In this document: positions 17,688-26,174 of the stretch, piece by piece
Numbering within the stretch: position 1 is the first letter of the stretch
Layout of the letters: every line of letters begins with the position of its first letter
From: Bacteroidota bacterium
GTDB lineage: Bacteria > Bacteroidota > Bacteroidia > Sphingobacteriales > Sphingobacteriaceae
Length of the DNA: 46,234 nucleotides
Direction: 5' to 3'
Assembly: GCA_013289045.1 (NCBI GenBank)
Contig: JABDAU010000023.1
Span: 1-46,234 of the forward strand
Translations under genes and position numbers: made by a program
The notes under the pieces: model-generated
The model's input: the letters and a program-made list of their open reading frames with translations, nothing else
What the model was told of the DNA's origin: nothing
Databases searched by the model: none

Positions 17688-17717
17688 TTGTTTCGTACGA
17701 AATAATTCCTACCTTTG
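17687..17717 (+). promoter_or_regulatory. blaI promoter with embedded palindromic operator
   Basis: A TTTG at 17687-17690 and a perfect Bacteroidota -7 box TACCTTTG at 17710-17717 are spaced by 19 bp. In the spacer lies the perfect 12-bp palindrome TTTCGTACGAAA (17691-17702), well placed for a repressor to block RNA polymerase. BlaI-family repressors commonly autoregulate through such dyads. The predicted transcription start is only a few bases before the blaI ATG codons, giving little or no leader. Confidence 0.7.
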
Positions 17718-17725
17718 TTTTGAAG

Positions 17726-18115
17726 ATGAATATGAAAGAGCAAAATAAGCCGATAGAACCTACCCGGTCGGAGCTGGAAATACTGCAGGTGCTTTGGGAA
17801 AAAGGGCCTTCGACAGTTAGGGCGGTAAATGATGAGTTGCTTAAGCAAAAGGATGTTAACTATACCACTACCCTTAAGCTGATGCAAATTATGGCCGATA
17901 AGGGCATTTTAAAACGCGACGAGCGCCAGATGAAGCATATTTACAGCGTAGTAGAGGAGGAGGAAATTACCAAGGCCCATTTGCTGGATAAATTTGTCGA
18001 TTCGATGTATAACGGCTCGGCCGGTAAACTGGTGATGCAGCTGCTGGGTAATAAAAAAGCCTCGCAGCAAGATCTGCAGACCATAAAGGATCTGCTTAAA
18101 AAACTTGAAGAATAA
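17726..18115 (+). CDS. blaI: BlaI/MecI/CopY-family winged-helix repressor
   Basis: A protein of about 129 residues with the BlaI winged helix (PTRSELEILQVLWEKGPSTVRAVNDELL and NYTTTLKLMQIMADKGILKRDE) and a C-terminal dimerisation helix region (KLVMQLLGNKKASQQDLQTIKDLLKKL). The family dimer represses its own operon and is inactivated by cleavage triggered by the partner M56 peptidase. Starts at TTG 17720, ATG 17726 and ATG 17732 share the frame. I prefer 17726 or 17732, because the promoter places transcription start at about 17722. The BlaR1-type gene follows after 24 bp, so the pair is one operon. Confidence 0.93.
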   Translation: MNMKEQNKPIEPTRSELEILQVLWEKGPSTVRAVNDELLKQKDVNYTTTLKLMQIMADKGILKRDERQMKHIYSVVEEEEITKAHLLDKFVDSMYNGSAGKLVMQLLGNKKASQQDLQTIKDLLKKLEE

Positions 18116-18139
18116 AGTATATTAAAAACTCGCACGATT

Positions 18140-19807
18140 ATGGATATTAACCTGGCAATACCCGACTATATGGTAAAAGCGCTTTGCGGCACGCTGATGC
18201 ACTCGTTATGGCAGGGATTGCTGCTGGCGGCAATAGTTGGCGTAATAGTGATAGGTACCCGCCGGTCGACCCCATTGTTTCGTTATAACCTTTTTATGGC
18301 GTCGCTTGGTTTATTTGTCTGTGCGGTTGCGTTCACATTTATTCAACAGCTACATGTGGAAGAGCGTGGCAAATTAGAACTTGCGACTCAGCAGGTGAAT
18401 GTGCATGAGCCGGTGACATTATCGCCCATCGCGCAGGTTAAAACAAGCGACTATGATGCGATATCAGCCTTTGTGCATACGCATGCCAGCATTATTGTAA
18501 CTATCTGGTTTCTTATCGTTTTGGCGCGGACACTTCAATTATTTACGGGCTTGCAAGGCATCTATTTCCTGCGCCGCCGCAAGGTATCGGCAATTGGAAG
18601 CGAATGGGAGCTTAAGGTAAAAGAACTGGCCGCGCAGATAGGCATCAAGCGCCTGGTGCGAATTGCCGAATCGGGTATAGCCAAGGTGCCTATGGTTATC
18701 GGACACCTTAAGCCGCTTATCCTTATTCCAACAGGCCTTATCACCGCTTTGCCACCGGAGGGTATCGAAGCCATCCTGATGCATGAGCTGGCGCATATCC
18801 GCCGCCGCGATTACCTCATGAATTTAATGGTAAGCCTGATGGAGATCATCTTCTTTTTTAACCCCGCAGTACTTTGGATAGCTTCCCTGATCAAAGCTGA
18901 GCGCGAAAATTGCTGCGATGATATTGCCCTTGCAAACACCGGCAACAAAGCTGATTACATTAAAGCACTGGTGACCTGCGAGGAATACCAGCTGACAGAT
19001 CCCGCTTATGCGATGGCGTTCAGCGGCGGCAGGGGGCATCTTTTGGGTCGGGTTAAGCGAATGCTTTCCAATAATAATCCATCGCTCAATATAATAGAAC
19101 GCGCTATGCTGGCCATTGGATTATTAACAGCCATTTTGTGCACTACAGCCTTTTCCGGTGCTGATAAGATCAACAAGCTGGTGGCTAAGGTAGTGCATCC
19201 TCACGCGGCAAAGGTTATCGTTACACCTGTAAAAACGATCGCTAAACCGGGGGTAACGGGGGCAAAACCTGTAGTGAAAATTCCTGCACGAGTTAAGGTA
19301 AAAGCAAATTATAGTATAGCTAAGGCAGACACGGGTAAGGCAAAGTTAATTCAGACAGTTCCTGTGGCTCCAATAGCCCGCCCGGCCGATCCTATTACGC
19401 CAATAAAAAACCCGATTACGCCTATCACACCAATTACTAACGTTAAGCCAGGCCTTGGTAAGCTGAACGGCAGTTTGGGGCAGCAATCCGCAGCTTATAA
19501 CGCTGATGCCAATGCATACAGATCCAAAAGTGCCAAATATATCCCGAATGCGGCCTACCAGGATAATTATAAAGCTTATCACGATGATACCAACCGCAAA
19601 AAACTAACCGCCGATCTGGTTGCCGATGGAATCATCCAAAATGCTGATGAACTGAAGTCATTCAAACTAAGTGACAGTGAATTTACAGTGAACGGCAAAA
19701 AAATGCCCGACGATACCTATCAGAAATATAAGAAAGCCTACGTACCGGCACAAGACCCTACTAAACATGGTAACTGGAGTTGGTTTTATAATTACGACGG
19801 AAATTAG
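18140..19807 (+). CDS. M56-family BlaR1/MecR1-type membrane metallopeptidase
   Basis: This 555-residue integral membrane sensor-protease has N-terminal membrane segments at about 14-40, 48-70 and 115-140. The zinc site is HELAH at 215-219 (AILMHELAHIRRRDYLMNL), with a further segment at about 228-250 and the downstream acidic ligand region ERENCCDDIAL. A final membrane segment near 320-335 precedes a long extracytoplasmic tail rich in Lys, Pro, Ile and Thr (KPVVKIPARVKVKAN, PITPIKNPITPITPITN) and a C-terminal domain repeating in KMPDDTYQKYKKAYVP. There is no penicillin-binding domain, so beta-lactam sensing should not be assumed. On activation it should lead to loss of the BlaI repressor encoded just upstream. 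Confidence 0.92.
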   Translation: MDINLAIPDYMVKALCGTLMHSLWQGLLLAAIVGVIVIGTRRSTPLFRYNLFMASLGLFVCAVAFTFIQQLHVEERGKLELATQQVNVHEPVTLSPIAQVKTSDYDAISAFVHTHASIIVTIWFLIVLARTLQLFTGLQGIYFLRRRKVSAIGSEWELKVKELAAQIGIKRLVRIAESGIAKVPMVIGHLKPLILIPTGLITALPPEGIEAILMHELAHIRRRDYLMNLMVSLMEIIFFFNPAVLWIASLIKAERENCCDDIALANTGNKADYIKALVTCEEYQLTDPAYAMAFSGGRGHLLGRVKRMLSNNNPSLNIIERAMLAIGLLTAILCTTAFSGADKINKLVAKVVHPHAAKVIVTPVKTIAKPGVTGAKPVVKIPARVKVKANYSIAKADTGKAKLIQTVPVAPIARPADPITPIKNPITPITPITNVKPGLGKLNGSLGQQSAAYNADANAYRSKSAKYIPNAAYQDNYKAYHDDTNRKKLTADLVADGIIQNADELKSFKLSDSEFTVNGKKMPDDTYQKYKKAYVPAQDPTKHGNWSWFYNYDGN

Positions 19808-19838
19808 TATTTAACCTCTAAAAATTTCTTTACAGCAT

Positions 19839-22277
19839 ATGAAACTAAAAATTGTGGCCATTTTGGCCGCCTGGATAACTATTGCCCCAACATTTCTGTT
19901 TGCACAAAGTATTTTTACACTGAGTGGTAAGGTAACAGGTGCGGATAATCAACCATTAGATGGCGCAACTGTATACCTGTTCAAATCGCAGGATTCGACC
20001 CTGGTTAAAACGGCCCTGGCCAATACCACCGGGCTTTACCAGTTTGAATTGCTGAAAGCCGGCAGCTATAAGCTTTCAGTTAGTATGGTAGGGTATCAAA
20101 CTTGTAAGTCGGCAGTATTTCAGTTAGATCAGGATAGGGTACTGGAGCCGGTTATCTTACAAACATCAGGTACAGCGCTTAAAGAAGTAAGCGTAAGCGC
20201 GCAGCGGCCGTTTGTTCAGCAAAAAATCGATAGGACGGTGATCAGCCCCGAAGCGTTAATCAGCAACGCGGGCAGCACGGCGCTGGATGTGCTGGAGAAA
20301 TCGCCGGGCGTAATGGTCGACCAGAACGGTGCGGTAAGCCTTAAAGGTAAAGGCGTAACTATTTTTGTGGATGACAAGCCCACCTATCTTTCGGGTGATG
20401 ACCTGGCAAACTACCTTCGCGCAATAAATTCTGCCGCCATCGATCAGATAGAACTGATGCCTAATCCACCGGCCAAATATGACGCGGCGGGTAATGGCGG
20501 CGTCATCAACATCCGCACCAAAAAGAATAAAACAAAAGGATTTAACGGCAGTCTGAACCTGTCATACTCGCAAGGCAGGTATGGTAAAACCAACAACAGC
20601 ATCAATTTTAATTACAGGGTGAACAAGATCAATGTTTTCGGGAACCTCAGTTATGGTACAAACAATAATTTTAACGATCTGGATATCAACCGGCACTTTG
20701 AGGACGCTGCCGGCGCGGTAACATCAAATTTTATCGAAAACTCTTATATCCACCGGAAAGCCAGTAACTATTTCGCCAAAATGGGTGCCGATTATTATAT
20801 TTCTGATAAAAGCACCTTCGGCATAAATTTTACCGGTATTTATAACCCGCACAGCACTATAACACCGGTAACCAGCTGTTTCTCCAACGCGTCTAATCAG
20901 CCTGACTCTACCATCATTGCCCATAACGAGGAGCATGATGTTTTTAAAAATGGGGGTGTTAACCTCAATTACCGCCACCAGTTTGATAAGAATGGCCACG
21001 AATTTTCGGCCGACCTGGATTACCTTGGCTACTATACCAACGCCGATCAATCTTTTAATAACAGCAGCTTTTTGCCTGATGGCTCGCCGGCAGGCAGCGA
21101 TGTATTGACAGGCGCGCTGCCGGCTCATCTGCAGATATACTCCGCTAAGGCAGATTATGATCATCCTTTAAAAAATGGCATTAAACTGTCGACAGGTATA
21201 AAATCAAGCTATACCCATACCGATAATATTGCCGATTATTTTTACACTACAGGCGGCCCTATCCTGCCCGATTATGGTAAGACTAACCACTTTATTTACA
21301 AAGAGAACATCAATGCCGCGTATCTTAATGCAACTAAAGACTTTAAACAACTCTCTATACAGGCAGGCTTGCGGCTGGAAAATACCACATCAGATGGCCA
21401 CCAGTTAGGCAACGCGCAAAAGCCCGACTCATCGTTTAAACGGAGCTATACCAACCTGTTCCCAACCATTTACCTGCAATATAAACTGGATACGGCCAGC
21501 CGTAACCAGCTGAGCCTGAATTATGGACGCCGTATCGACAGGCCTTACTATGAAGACCTTAACCCTTTCATTTCGCCGCTTGACAAATTTACCTATTATA
21601 CCGGTAACCCGTTTTTGCGGCCTACGTTTACTGATAACATCGAACTATCGCATACCTATAAAAGCAGGTTCACCACAACGCTGAGCTACAGCCGGTCGAG
21701 GGATGATGTGGATGAGACCATTGAGATAGTTGACGGCATTTATTACAGTCGCCCTGGTAATATTGGTACGGTTACCATAAAGCAACTGGAGTTTGATGCG
21801 ACATTCGATCCCACCAAATGGTTCAATTTACATTTCTACGGGCGGGTAGCTAATATTCATTCGGTAAGTGAATTTTACACCGGAGAATTGGATACCAAAG
21901 GCACTTATTATTTTACCCGCCCAGTATTTACCTTTAAGCCTGGTAACGATTGGACAATTCAACTGGACAACACTTATCAAAGTAAAGTTACCAACGCGCA
22001 GTTTGTTTTAGGCAGCAGAGAGAGGGTAAACGCCGCGGTATCAAAAAAACTTTCGGCCAGTACCACGCTGAAATTTGCCATGAACGACATATTTTACACC
22101 TTAAAAAACAACGGTGTGATCAATAACCTTAACCAAACAAAAGCCGACTGGCGTAACCTAAGTGATACCCGTACAGGCGTGCTATCATTAAGCTACCGTT
22201 TTGGTAAGGCCATATCGGGCCAACGAAACCACGATGCCAATGGAGCCGAAAGTGAGCAAAACAGGGTAAAGAACTAA
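19839..22277 (+). CDS. TonB-dependent-receptor-like outer membrane beta-barrel protein
   Basis: This 812-residue protein has a signal peptide ending FLFAQ (about 23) and a carboxypeptidase-regulatory-like domain (about 27-110, LSGKVTGADNQPLDGATVYLF). A plug-like domain (about 125-230) contains ALDVLEKSPGVMVDQNGAVSL and IELMPNPPAKYDAAGNGGVINI, and a barrel of the OMP_b-brl_3 type follows, ending SYRFGKAIS plus a short tail. These proteins resemble TonB-dependent receptors but are not SusC-type and lack a SusD partner here. It follows the BlaI/M56 pair by 31 bp, so its level is probably controlled by that repressor system. Substrate is not evident from sequence. Confidence 0.9.
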   Translation: MKLKIVAILAAWITIAPTFLFAQSIFTLSGKVTGADNQPLDGATVYLFKSQDSTLVKTALANTTGLYQFELLKAGSYKLSVSMVGYQTCKSAVFQLDQDRVLEPVILQTSGTALKEVSVSAQRPFVQQKIDRTVISPEALISNAGSTALDVLEKSPGVMVDQNGAVSLKGKGVTIFVDDKPTYLSGDDLANYLRAINSAAIDQIELMPNPPAKYDAAGNGGVINIRTKKNKTKGFNGSLNLSYSQGRYGKTNNSINFNYRVNKINVFGNLSYGTNNNFNDLDINRHFEDAAGAVTSNFIENSYIHRKASNYFAKMGADYYISDKSTFGINFTGIYNPHSTITPVTSCFSNASNQPDSTIIAHNEEHDVFKNGGVNLNYRHQFDKNGHEFSADLDYLGYYTNADQSFNNSSFLPDGSPAGSDVLTGALPAHLQIYSAKADYDHPLKNGIKLSTGIKSSYTHTDNIADYFYTTGGPILPDYGKTNHFIYKENINAAYLNATKDFKQLSIQAGLRLENTTSDGHQLGNAQKPDSSFKRSYTNLFPTIYLQYKLDTASRNQLSLNYGRRIDRPYYEDLNPFISPLDKFTYYTGNPFLRPTFTDNIELSHTYKSRFTTTLSYSRSRDDVDETIEIVDGIYYSRPGNIGTVTIKQLEFDATFDPTKWFNLHFYGRVANIHSVSEFYTGELDTKGTYYFTRPVFTFKPGNDWTIQLDNTYQSKVTNAQFVLGSRERVNAAVSKKLSASTTLKFAMNDIFYTLKNNGVINNLNQTKADWRNLSDTRTGVLSLSYRFGKAISGQRNHDANGAESEQNRVKN

Positions 22278-22345
22278 CAAGCCTATACAAACAAAGATTT
22301 GAAATCTAAATAAAGCTTACAGAGATCCGGGGCGGCAGATAATTC

Positions 22346-22353
22346 TATTTTTG
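22346..22353 (+). promoter_or_regulatory. -7 box placing transcription start at the ATG of the next gene
   Basis: TATTTTTG matches the Bacteroidota -7 consensus TAnnTTTG and ends 5 bp before the ATG at 22358. Transcription should begin at or next to the start codon, giving a leaderless or near-leaderless mRNA. No convincing -33 TTG is visible at the expected spacing. Confidence 0.5.
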
Positions 22354-22357
22354 CAGC

Positions 22358-22861
22358 ATGGAATTGGATCGTTTTGAATCGGAAATGCTGGATGCGGTAC
22401 TCGAAGCCTTTGGCAGCGGTGACAAACTAAGCCGCAGCCAGGTACTCGACCTGTTTGCGCTGGACGAAGAACTGGCATCCGCCCTGATCGCCGTACTGGC
22501 CGGAGATGGTTACGTTACCGGGATGGGCCTGTCAGCTGACCAGGCATTACCCGGGTTTATCATCAGAACCTCAGCCGGCCTTAGCTTCCTGCAGCAAGGC
22601 GGCTATGCCGGCCAGATCAAGGATAAGCCGGAACTCACCACGCCCGTAACAGACAATGATGCTGTTGCCTTGAAAGTGTTGAAAGAAGAGAATTTGAGCT
22701 TACAATTGTCGCTCAACGAGCAGGAGCGTAAGAATGAGGTGCTGAACGCTAAACTGAAGTGGCTGCGGCTGTGGCAGATCGCTGTTGCGGTATCGCTTTT
22801 CATTATCGTGGCGCTGGTGTTTTGGTTGTCACATACCCACCATTTGCATGCCGCGAAATGA
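22358..22861 (+). CDS. Hypothetical protein with helical N-domain, coiled coil and C-terminal membrane anchor
   Basis: This 167-residue protein is not assignable to a named family. Residues 1-80 look like a small winged-helix-type domain (FESEMLDAVLEAFGSGDKLSRSQVLDLFALDEELASALIAVLAGDGYV). Residues about 103-135 form a coiled coil (LKVLKEENLSLQLSLNEQER). Residues 137-158 are a membrane segment (WQIAVAVSLFIIVALVFWL), followed by a His-rich tail. The predicted topology is a tail-anchored protein with its N-domain in the cytoplasm. It has its own -7 box and lies 80 bp after the outer-membrane protein gene. The convergent gap to peptidase E (22862-22994) has no clear terminator. Confidence 0.8.
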   Translation: MELDRFESEMLDAVLEAFGSGDKLSRSQVLDLFALDEELASALIAVLAGDGYVTGMGLSADQALPGFIIRTSAGLSFLQQGGYAGQIKDKPELTTPVTDNDAVALKVLKEENLSLQLSLNEQERKNEVLNAKLKWLRLWQIAVAVSLFIIVALVFWLSHTHHLHAAK

Positions 22862-22994
22862 GCAATAAGCCCCCCTTGCACTCGTTGCTTGGGTGCTTCA
22901 ACCTAAACCTTATCACAATCGGATCAAGTATTGACCCCGTGATGCTTCAAAGTTAGGCGCTAATTCCTTAGTTGGTGGTAGATAACTCAAAAAT

Positions 22995-23729
22995 TTAGTG
23001 AAACAGTTTCCAGTCACCTTCGGACACGATTTCGGTTTTTCCGTCACTTACCACGATGGCACTTTGCTCGTCGATCGCATAGACTGGCGCCGGTATTTTC
23101 GAGGCCCATGTTGAAGCATTCGGCTCGCAGGCATCGGCAAAATCCGGGTTCTGGTAATGTGGAATAACCGCAAAATTTACAAGACCGGCACCGTTAGCGG
23201 TCACTAGCGTCCGGCTCACGATTCCCTGGGACGTTTCGAACGCTATATTTTCTTTGTTTAAAGCATAGTGCTTACCCGCCGGCGGGTTGCTGTAGGTCTC
23301 AGCAAAAATGCGGGCGGTAGCTATAGCACCCGCGCTGACACCGACATAAACGATGTCTTTCCCTAAAGACCGCAGAAAGGCATTGAGGCCGGACTCCTCC
23401 AGCCAGTAAGCCAGGTAAAGCGGGTCACCACCCCAAACCAGTATCGCATCGGCTTCCTCAATGGTTGGCTGCCAGACCTTTTCATCGATGCTGGGTAGCG
23501 CGGTCAGCTCCAGCACACCCAGGGACAACCAGCCCAATTGGGCGAGGGGCGAGGCAATCGTACCGCTGATAGCCCGTTGCGCATAATAAGCGCCGTTTGG
23601 AAAAGGGTAGACGCCCGTTGGCACAAAGAGCGCCTTACATTCTGCAATAGGTTTGCCAAGCAATGCAGTAAGCGCATTTTGAATACCAGGATTAGAAATG
23701 CCGGAAGATGTAAGCAGTAATTTGACCAT
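22995..23729 (-). CDS. Peptidase E-like (S51, class I glutamine amidotransferase fold) protein
   Basis: I place the start at 23729 (MVKLLLTSSGISNPGIQNAL, 244 residues); an ATG 18 bp earlier adds an unconserved tail. The catalytic serine is near residue 132 in IVYVGVSAGAIATAR, preceded by ILVWGGDPLYLAYWL, and a histidine in NFAVIPHYQNPDF completes the expected site. The S51 family includes dipeptidase E, which cleaves Asp-X dipeptides, and cyanophycinase. The length and GxSAG motif fit the peptidase E branch, but substrate is not shown. There is no signal peptide, so it is cytoplasmic. It stands alone, convergent with the preceding gene. Confidence 0.87.
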   Translation of the reverse strand: MVKLLLTSSGISNPGIQNALTALLGKPIAECKALFVPTGVYPFPNGAYYAQRAISGTIASPLAQLGWLSLGVLELTALPSIDEKVWQPTIEEADAILVWGGDPLYLAYWLEESGLNAFLRSLGKDIVYVGVSAGAIATARIFAETYSNPPAGKHYALNKENIAFETSQGIVSRTLVTANGAGLVNFAVIPHYQNPDFADACEPNASTWASKIPAPVYAIDEQSAIVVSDGKTEIVSEGDWKLFH

Positions 23730-24138
23730 GATCAAAAATACATGCATTTAAAATTCAAGAGAGGGTCTAAGCCGGACAAAAAACAGGGGCGTTTGCGACA
23801 GCATACTGTGCCACAGCTTTTGCTCATACAGGTTATGCAAGAAGAACTCAGACGAATGGCGCATTTCGTCATTGCCGGCGCAGTGTTTCCACCAACGGAT
23901 GGATACTATGACAAAAGAATAGTTTCGCCGCAAAGTGCGGTTCCAATAATAAGGATGTTTTTCGACGGCTTTGTCTTTAACTTTGTTTACGTCAAGGCGG
24001 CTGTTCAGCTCGATATAATAATTAAAGAATTAAAGGCATCGAATTAAACAAGTGAAGTTACTTCAACTTCTAAATCGGATATTCCGGGCTGCCTGACCAT
24101 GTGATTCTGTGATTGCTTTAGTAGAGATAGCATAATCA
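23730..24138. other. Roughly 400 bp without a convincing gene
   Basis: Two overlapping frames compete here. On the plus strand a 101-codon frame (23742-24047) starts MHLKFKRGSKPDKK. On the minus strand a 90-codon stop-to-stop frame at about 23748-24020 contains KHPYYWNRTLRRNYSFVIVSIRWWKHC and a Met only near its middle. Neither has a start with support or a domain I recognise. The minus frame reads somewhat like the tail of a decayed gene. I call it unassigned. Confidence 0.4.
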
Positions 24139-26145
24139 TTACTGAGATTCAGCCTTAATTACAATAACATTAACGGAAAGTCCACGTAAAGTTAGTCTGG
24201 TTGTTTTTCCACCTATTTTAAGCGTGTTATTCAGCGTTGGCTTTACCACATCCGGATCGGTCAGACTGTTGAAGGCCATTTTATCTGCGGAACTGACCTG
24301 TAGCCACTCTGCCTGTTTTGCCCATTTCCGCTTGCCATCAATTTGAAGATTGACCTGTTTCCCGCCAATCGAGGCATTTACAATTTTGATGATAAGCTCG
24401 TTATTAACAGTATCCACAGTGGCGCTTGAATACAGGCTGTCCTGACCGGTTAAAGGTTTGCCATCTGATAAAATTGGCACTACGTAATCTCCACGATGAG
24501 TCGCGAATACCTGCTGCACGTAATAATTTGGCGTGGCAACCGAGTTTAGGTTATCAAACCATATCAGGTCGGGCCGCCATTGCCAGGCGTTAACATCCGC
24601 AAACAATGGTGCGTAGGATGCCATCTTTACCACATCGGCATTGCGCTCAAGCCCGGTCATAAAAGCAGCTTCTGCTAATGCAGCGCCCCAATTATTGTGG
24701 CTTTCAACAGCCGAACTCTTAATTAAATTATCGGGTGTGTGGGCAGCGTACTCGCCTGCAAAAACATGACTGCTCTTGTGGTCGTAATGGTCATATCTTT
24801 TGGCATTGGACAAAAACCAATCCGGCGAGCGGTAATAGTGCTCGTCAATCAAATCGGCTTTTTCGTGGTGCATCACTTTTGTCAGATATTCAAAACGTTC
24901 TCCATCCGGATCGGGTCCACCGCTTGCAATTAATTTAATATCCGGGTATTTGGCTTTTATGGCCGCCACAAATGCTTTGTATCGTGGAATATATTGTTCA
25001 CCCCATTGTTCATTTCCCACACCGATCATTTTCAGATTAAACGGCGCCGGATGCCCCAGGGCAATACGCAATTTCCCCCATTTGGTGTCGGTGTTTCCGT
25101 TTGCAAATTCAATAAGATCTAACGCATCCTGGATATAAGGGTCAATTTCGTTCATGGATACCACCTCGGCGCTGTTGTACTCGCATGCCATGCCGCAATT
25201 TAAAATAGGAAGCGGCGATGCTCTAATGTCCTCACACAACTGAAAATATTCAAAAAACCCTAAACCGAACGACTGATAATAATCGGGCGTTGAGCGATAG
25301 CTGAATTCAACGTTCCAGCGGTTCATGATCAGTTGCCGGTCTGCCGGGTTGCCGATGGTTTTTTTCCATTGATAGCGATTTGCCAGGTCACGCCCCTCCA
25401 CAATGCAGCCACCGGGGAAACGCATAAAACCCGGATGCAGATCGGCCAGCTTCTGAACCAGATCGGCCCGTAAACCATTAGGGCGATGTTTCCAGGTATC
25501 TGCGGGGAAAAGAGAGATCATATCCACATCAACATCACCTTTCCCTTCAAAAACCACATTTAACTGCGCATTAGGATAGGTTTTGTTACTTTTAAATTGG
25601 GCATGACACGTTTGCCAGCCCGCGTTTTCGGCAATGGCAAGAGAAGTTTCTCCCAACACCTCACCACTTTCACTCACGGCCTCAACTTTTATTTTGAGGT
25701 TCCCTGACCCTTTACGAACCATTGCCGAGAAATTATAAATTTCGCCCTCTTTAAGCCCAATACCTCTAAATCCTTCATTGCTCAGTACAAAATCCCCTGT
25801 GTCCTTTTTTGAACTGATGGTAACAAAGCGCTGATTGCTACCCTCGCCCCGGTTAACCACCAGCAAAGAGGCGTCTGCGCCGTTCTTCGCCTTATATTTC
25901 CAGCCCATCAGGGGATTGGGAAATTCGAACGAACGATTTTTTACCAATTCTGCATACAGGCCACCATCAGCCGAGAAATTGATATCCTCAAAAAATATCC
26001 CCCACATGGTTGGCGATACCTGTGCTGTATGCTGTCCGGGATGCACCATCAGGTTTGTTTGTGCGCTGCTATTGCTTACTATTGTAAAACAGGCCAACCC
26101 AAGTACGGCCTGAAGGAATATTTTTAATTGTGTATAAGATTTCAT
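24139..26145 (-). CDS. Alpha-L-arabinofuranosidase, GH51
   Basis: This 668-residue exo-enzyme removes alpha-L-arabinofuranose. The signal peptide ends SNSSAQ (about 29). The GH51 N-terminal strand region (MWGIFFEDINFSADGGLYAEL) is followed by an inserted CBM4/9-like beta module (about 85-215), then the catalytic barrel. Acid/base Glu379 lies in IGVGNEQWGEQY and nucleophile Glu465 in VFAGEYAAHTP. FMRFPGGCIVEG is also a family marker. The C-terminal beta domain runs from about 540 to 668. It is a plain secreted type rather than a lipoprotein, so it is probably periplasmic. It is the last gene of the PUL2 minus-strand series, 29 bp after the GH92 gene. Confidence 0.93.
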   Translation of the reverse strand: MKSYTQLKIFLQAVLGLACFTIVSNSSAQTNLMVHPGQHTAQVSPTMWGIFFEDINFSADGGLYAELVKNRSFEFPNPLMGWKYKAKNGADASLLVVNRGEGSNQRFVTISSKKDTGDFVLSNEGFRGIGLKEGEIYNFSAMVRKGSGNLKIKVEAVSESGEVLGETSLAIAENAGWQTCHAQFKSNKTYPNAQLNVVFEGKGDVDVDMISLFPADTWKHRPNGLRADLVQKLADLHPGFMRFPGGCIVEGRDLANRYQWKKTIGNPADRQLIMNRWNVEFSYRSTPDYYQSFGLGFFEYFQLCEDIRASPLPILNCGMACEYNSAEVVSMNEIDPYIQDALDLIEFANGNTDTKWGKLRIALGHPAPFNLKMIGVGNEQWGEQYIPRYKAFVAAIKAKYPDIKLIASGGPDPDGERFEYLTKVMHHEKADLIDEHYYRSPDWFLSNAKRYDHYDHKSSHVFAGEYAAHTPDNLIKSSAVESHNNWGAALAEAAFMTGLERNADVVKMASYAPLFADVNAWQWRPDLIWFDNLNSVATPNYYVQQVFATHRGDYVVPILSDGKPLTGQDSLYSSATVDTVNNELIIKIVNASIGGKQVNLQIDGKRKWAKQAEWLQVSSADKMAFNSLTDPDVVKPTLNNTLKIGGKTTRLTLRGLSVNVIVIKAESQ

Positions 26146-26174
26146 TAATGTTATATTAAGCTAGAGGATGCTAT

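Noticed and set aside
18140..19807. Beta-lactam resistance sensor
   Set aside because: The M56 peptidase lacks a penicillin-binding domain and no beta-lactamase is nearby; the BlaI/BlaR1 name reflects family only.
23742..24047. 101-codon plus-strand frame beginning MHLKFKRG
   Set aside because: It has no recognisable domain or promoter, competes with an equally protein-like minus frame, and its start overlaps the upstream region of the divergent peptidase E gene.
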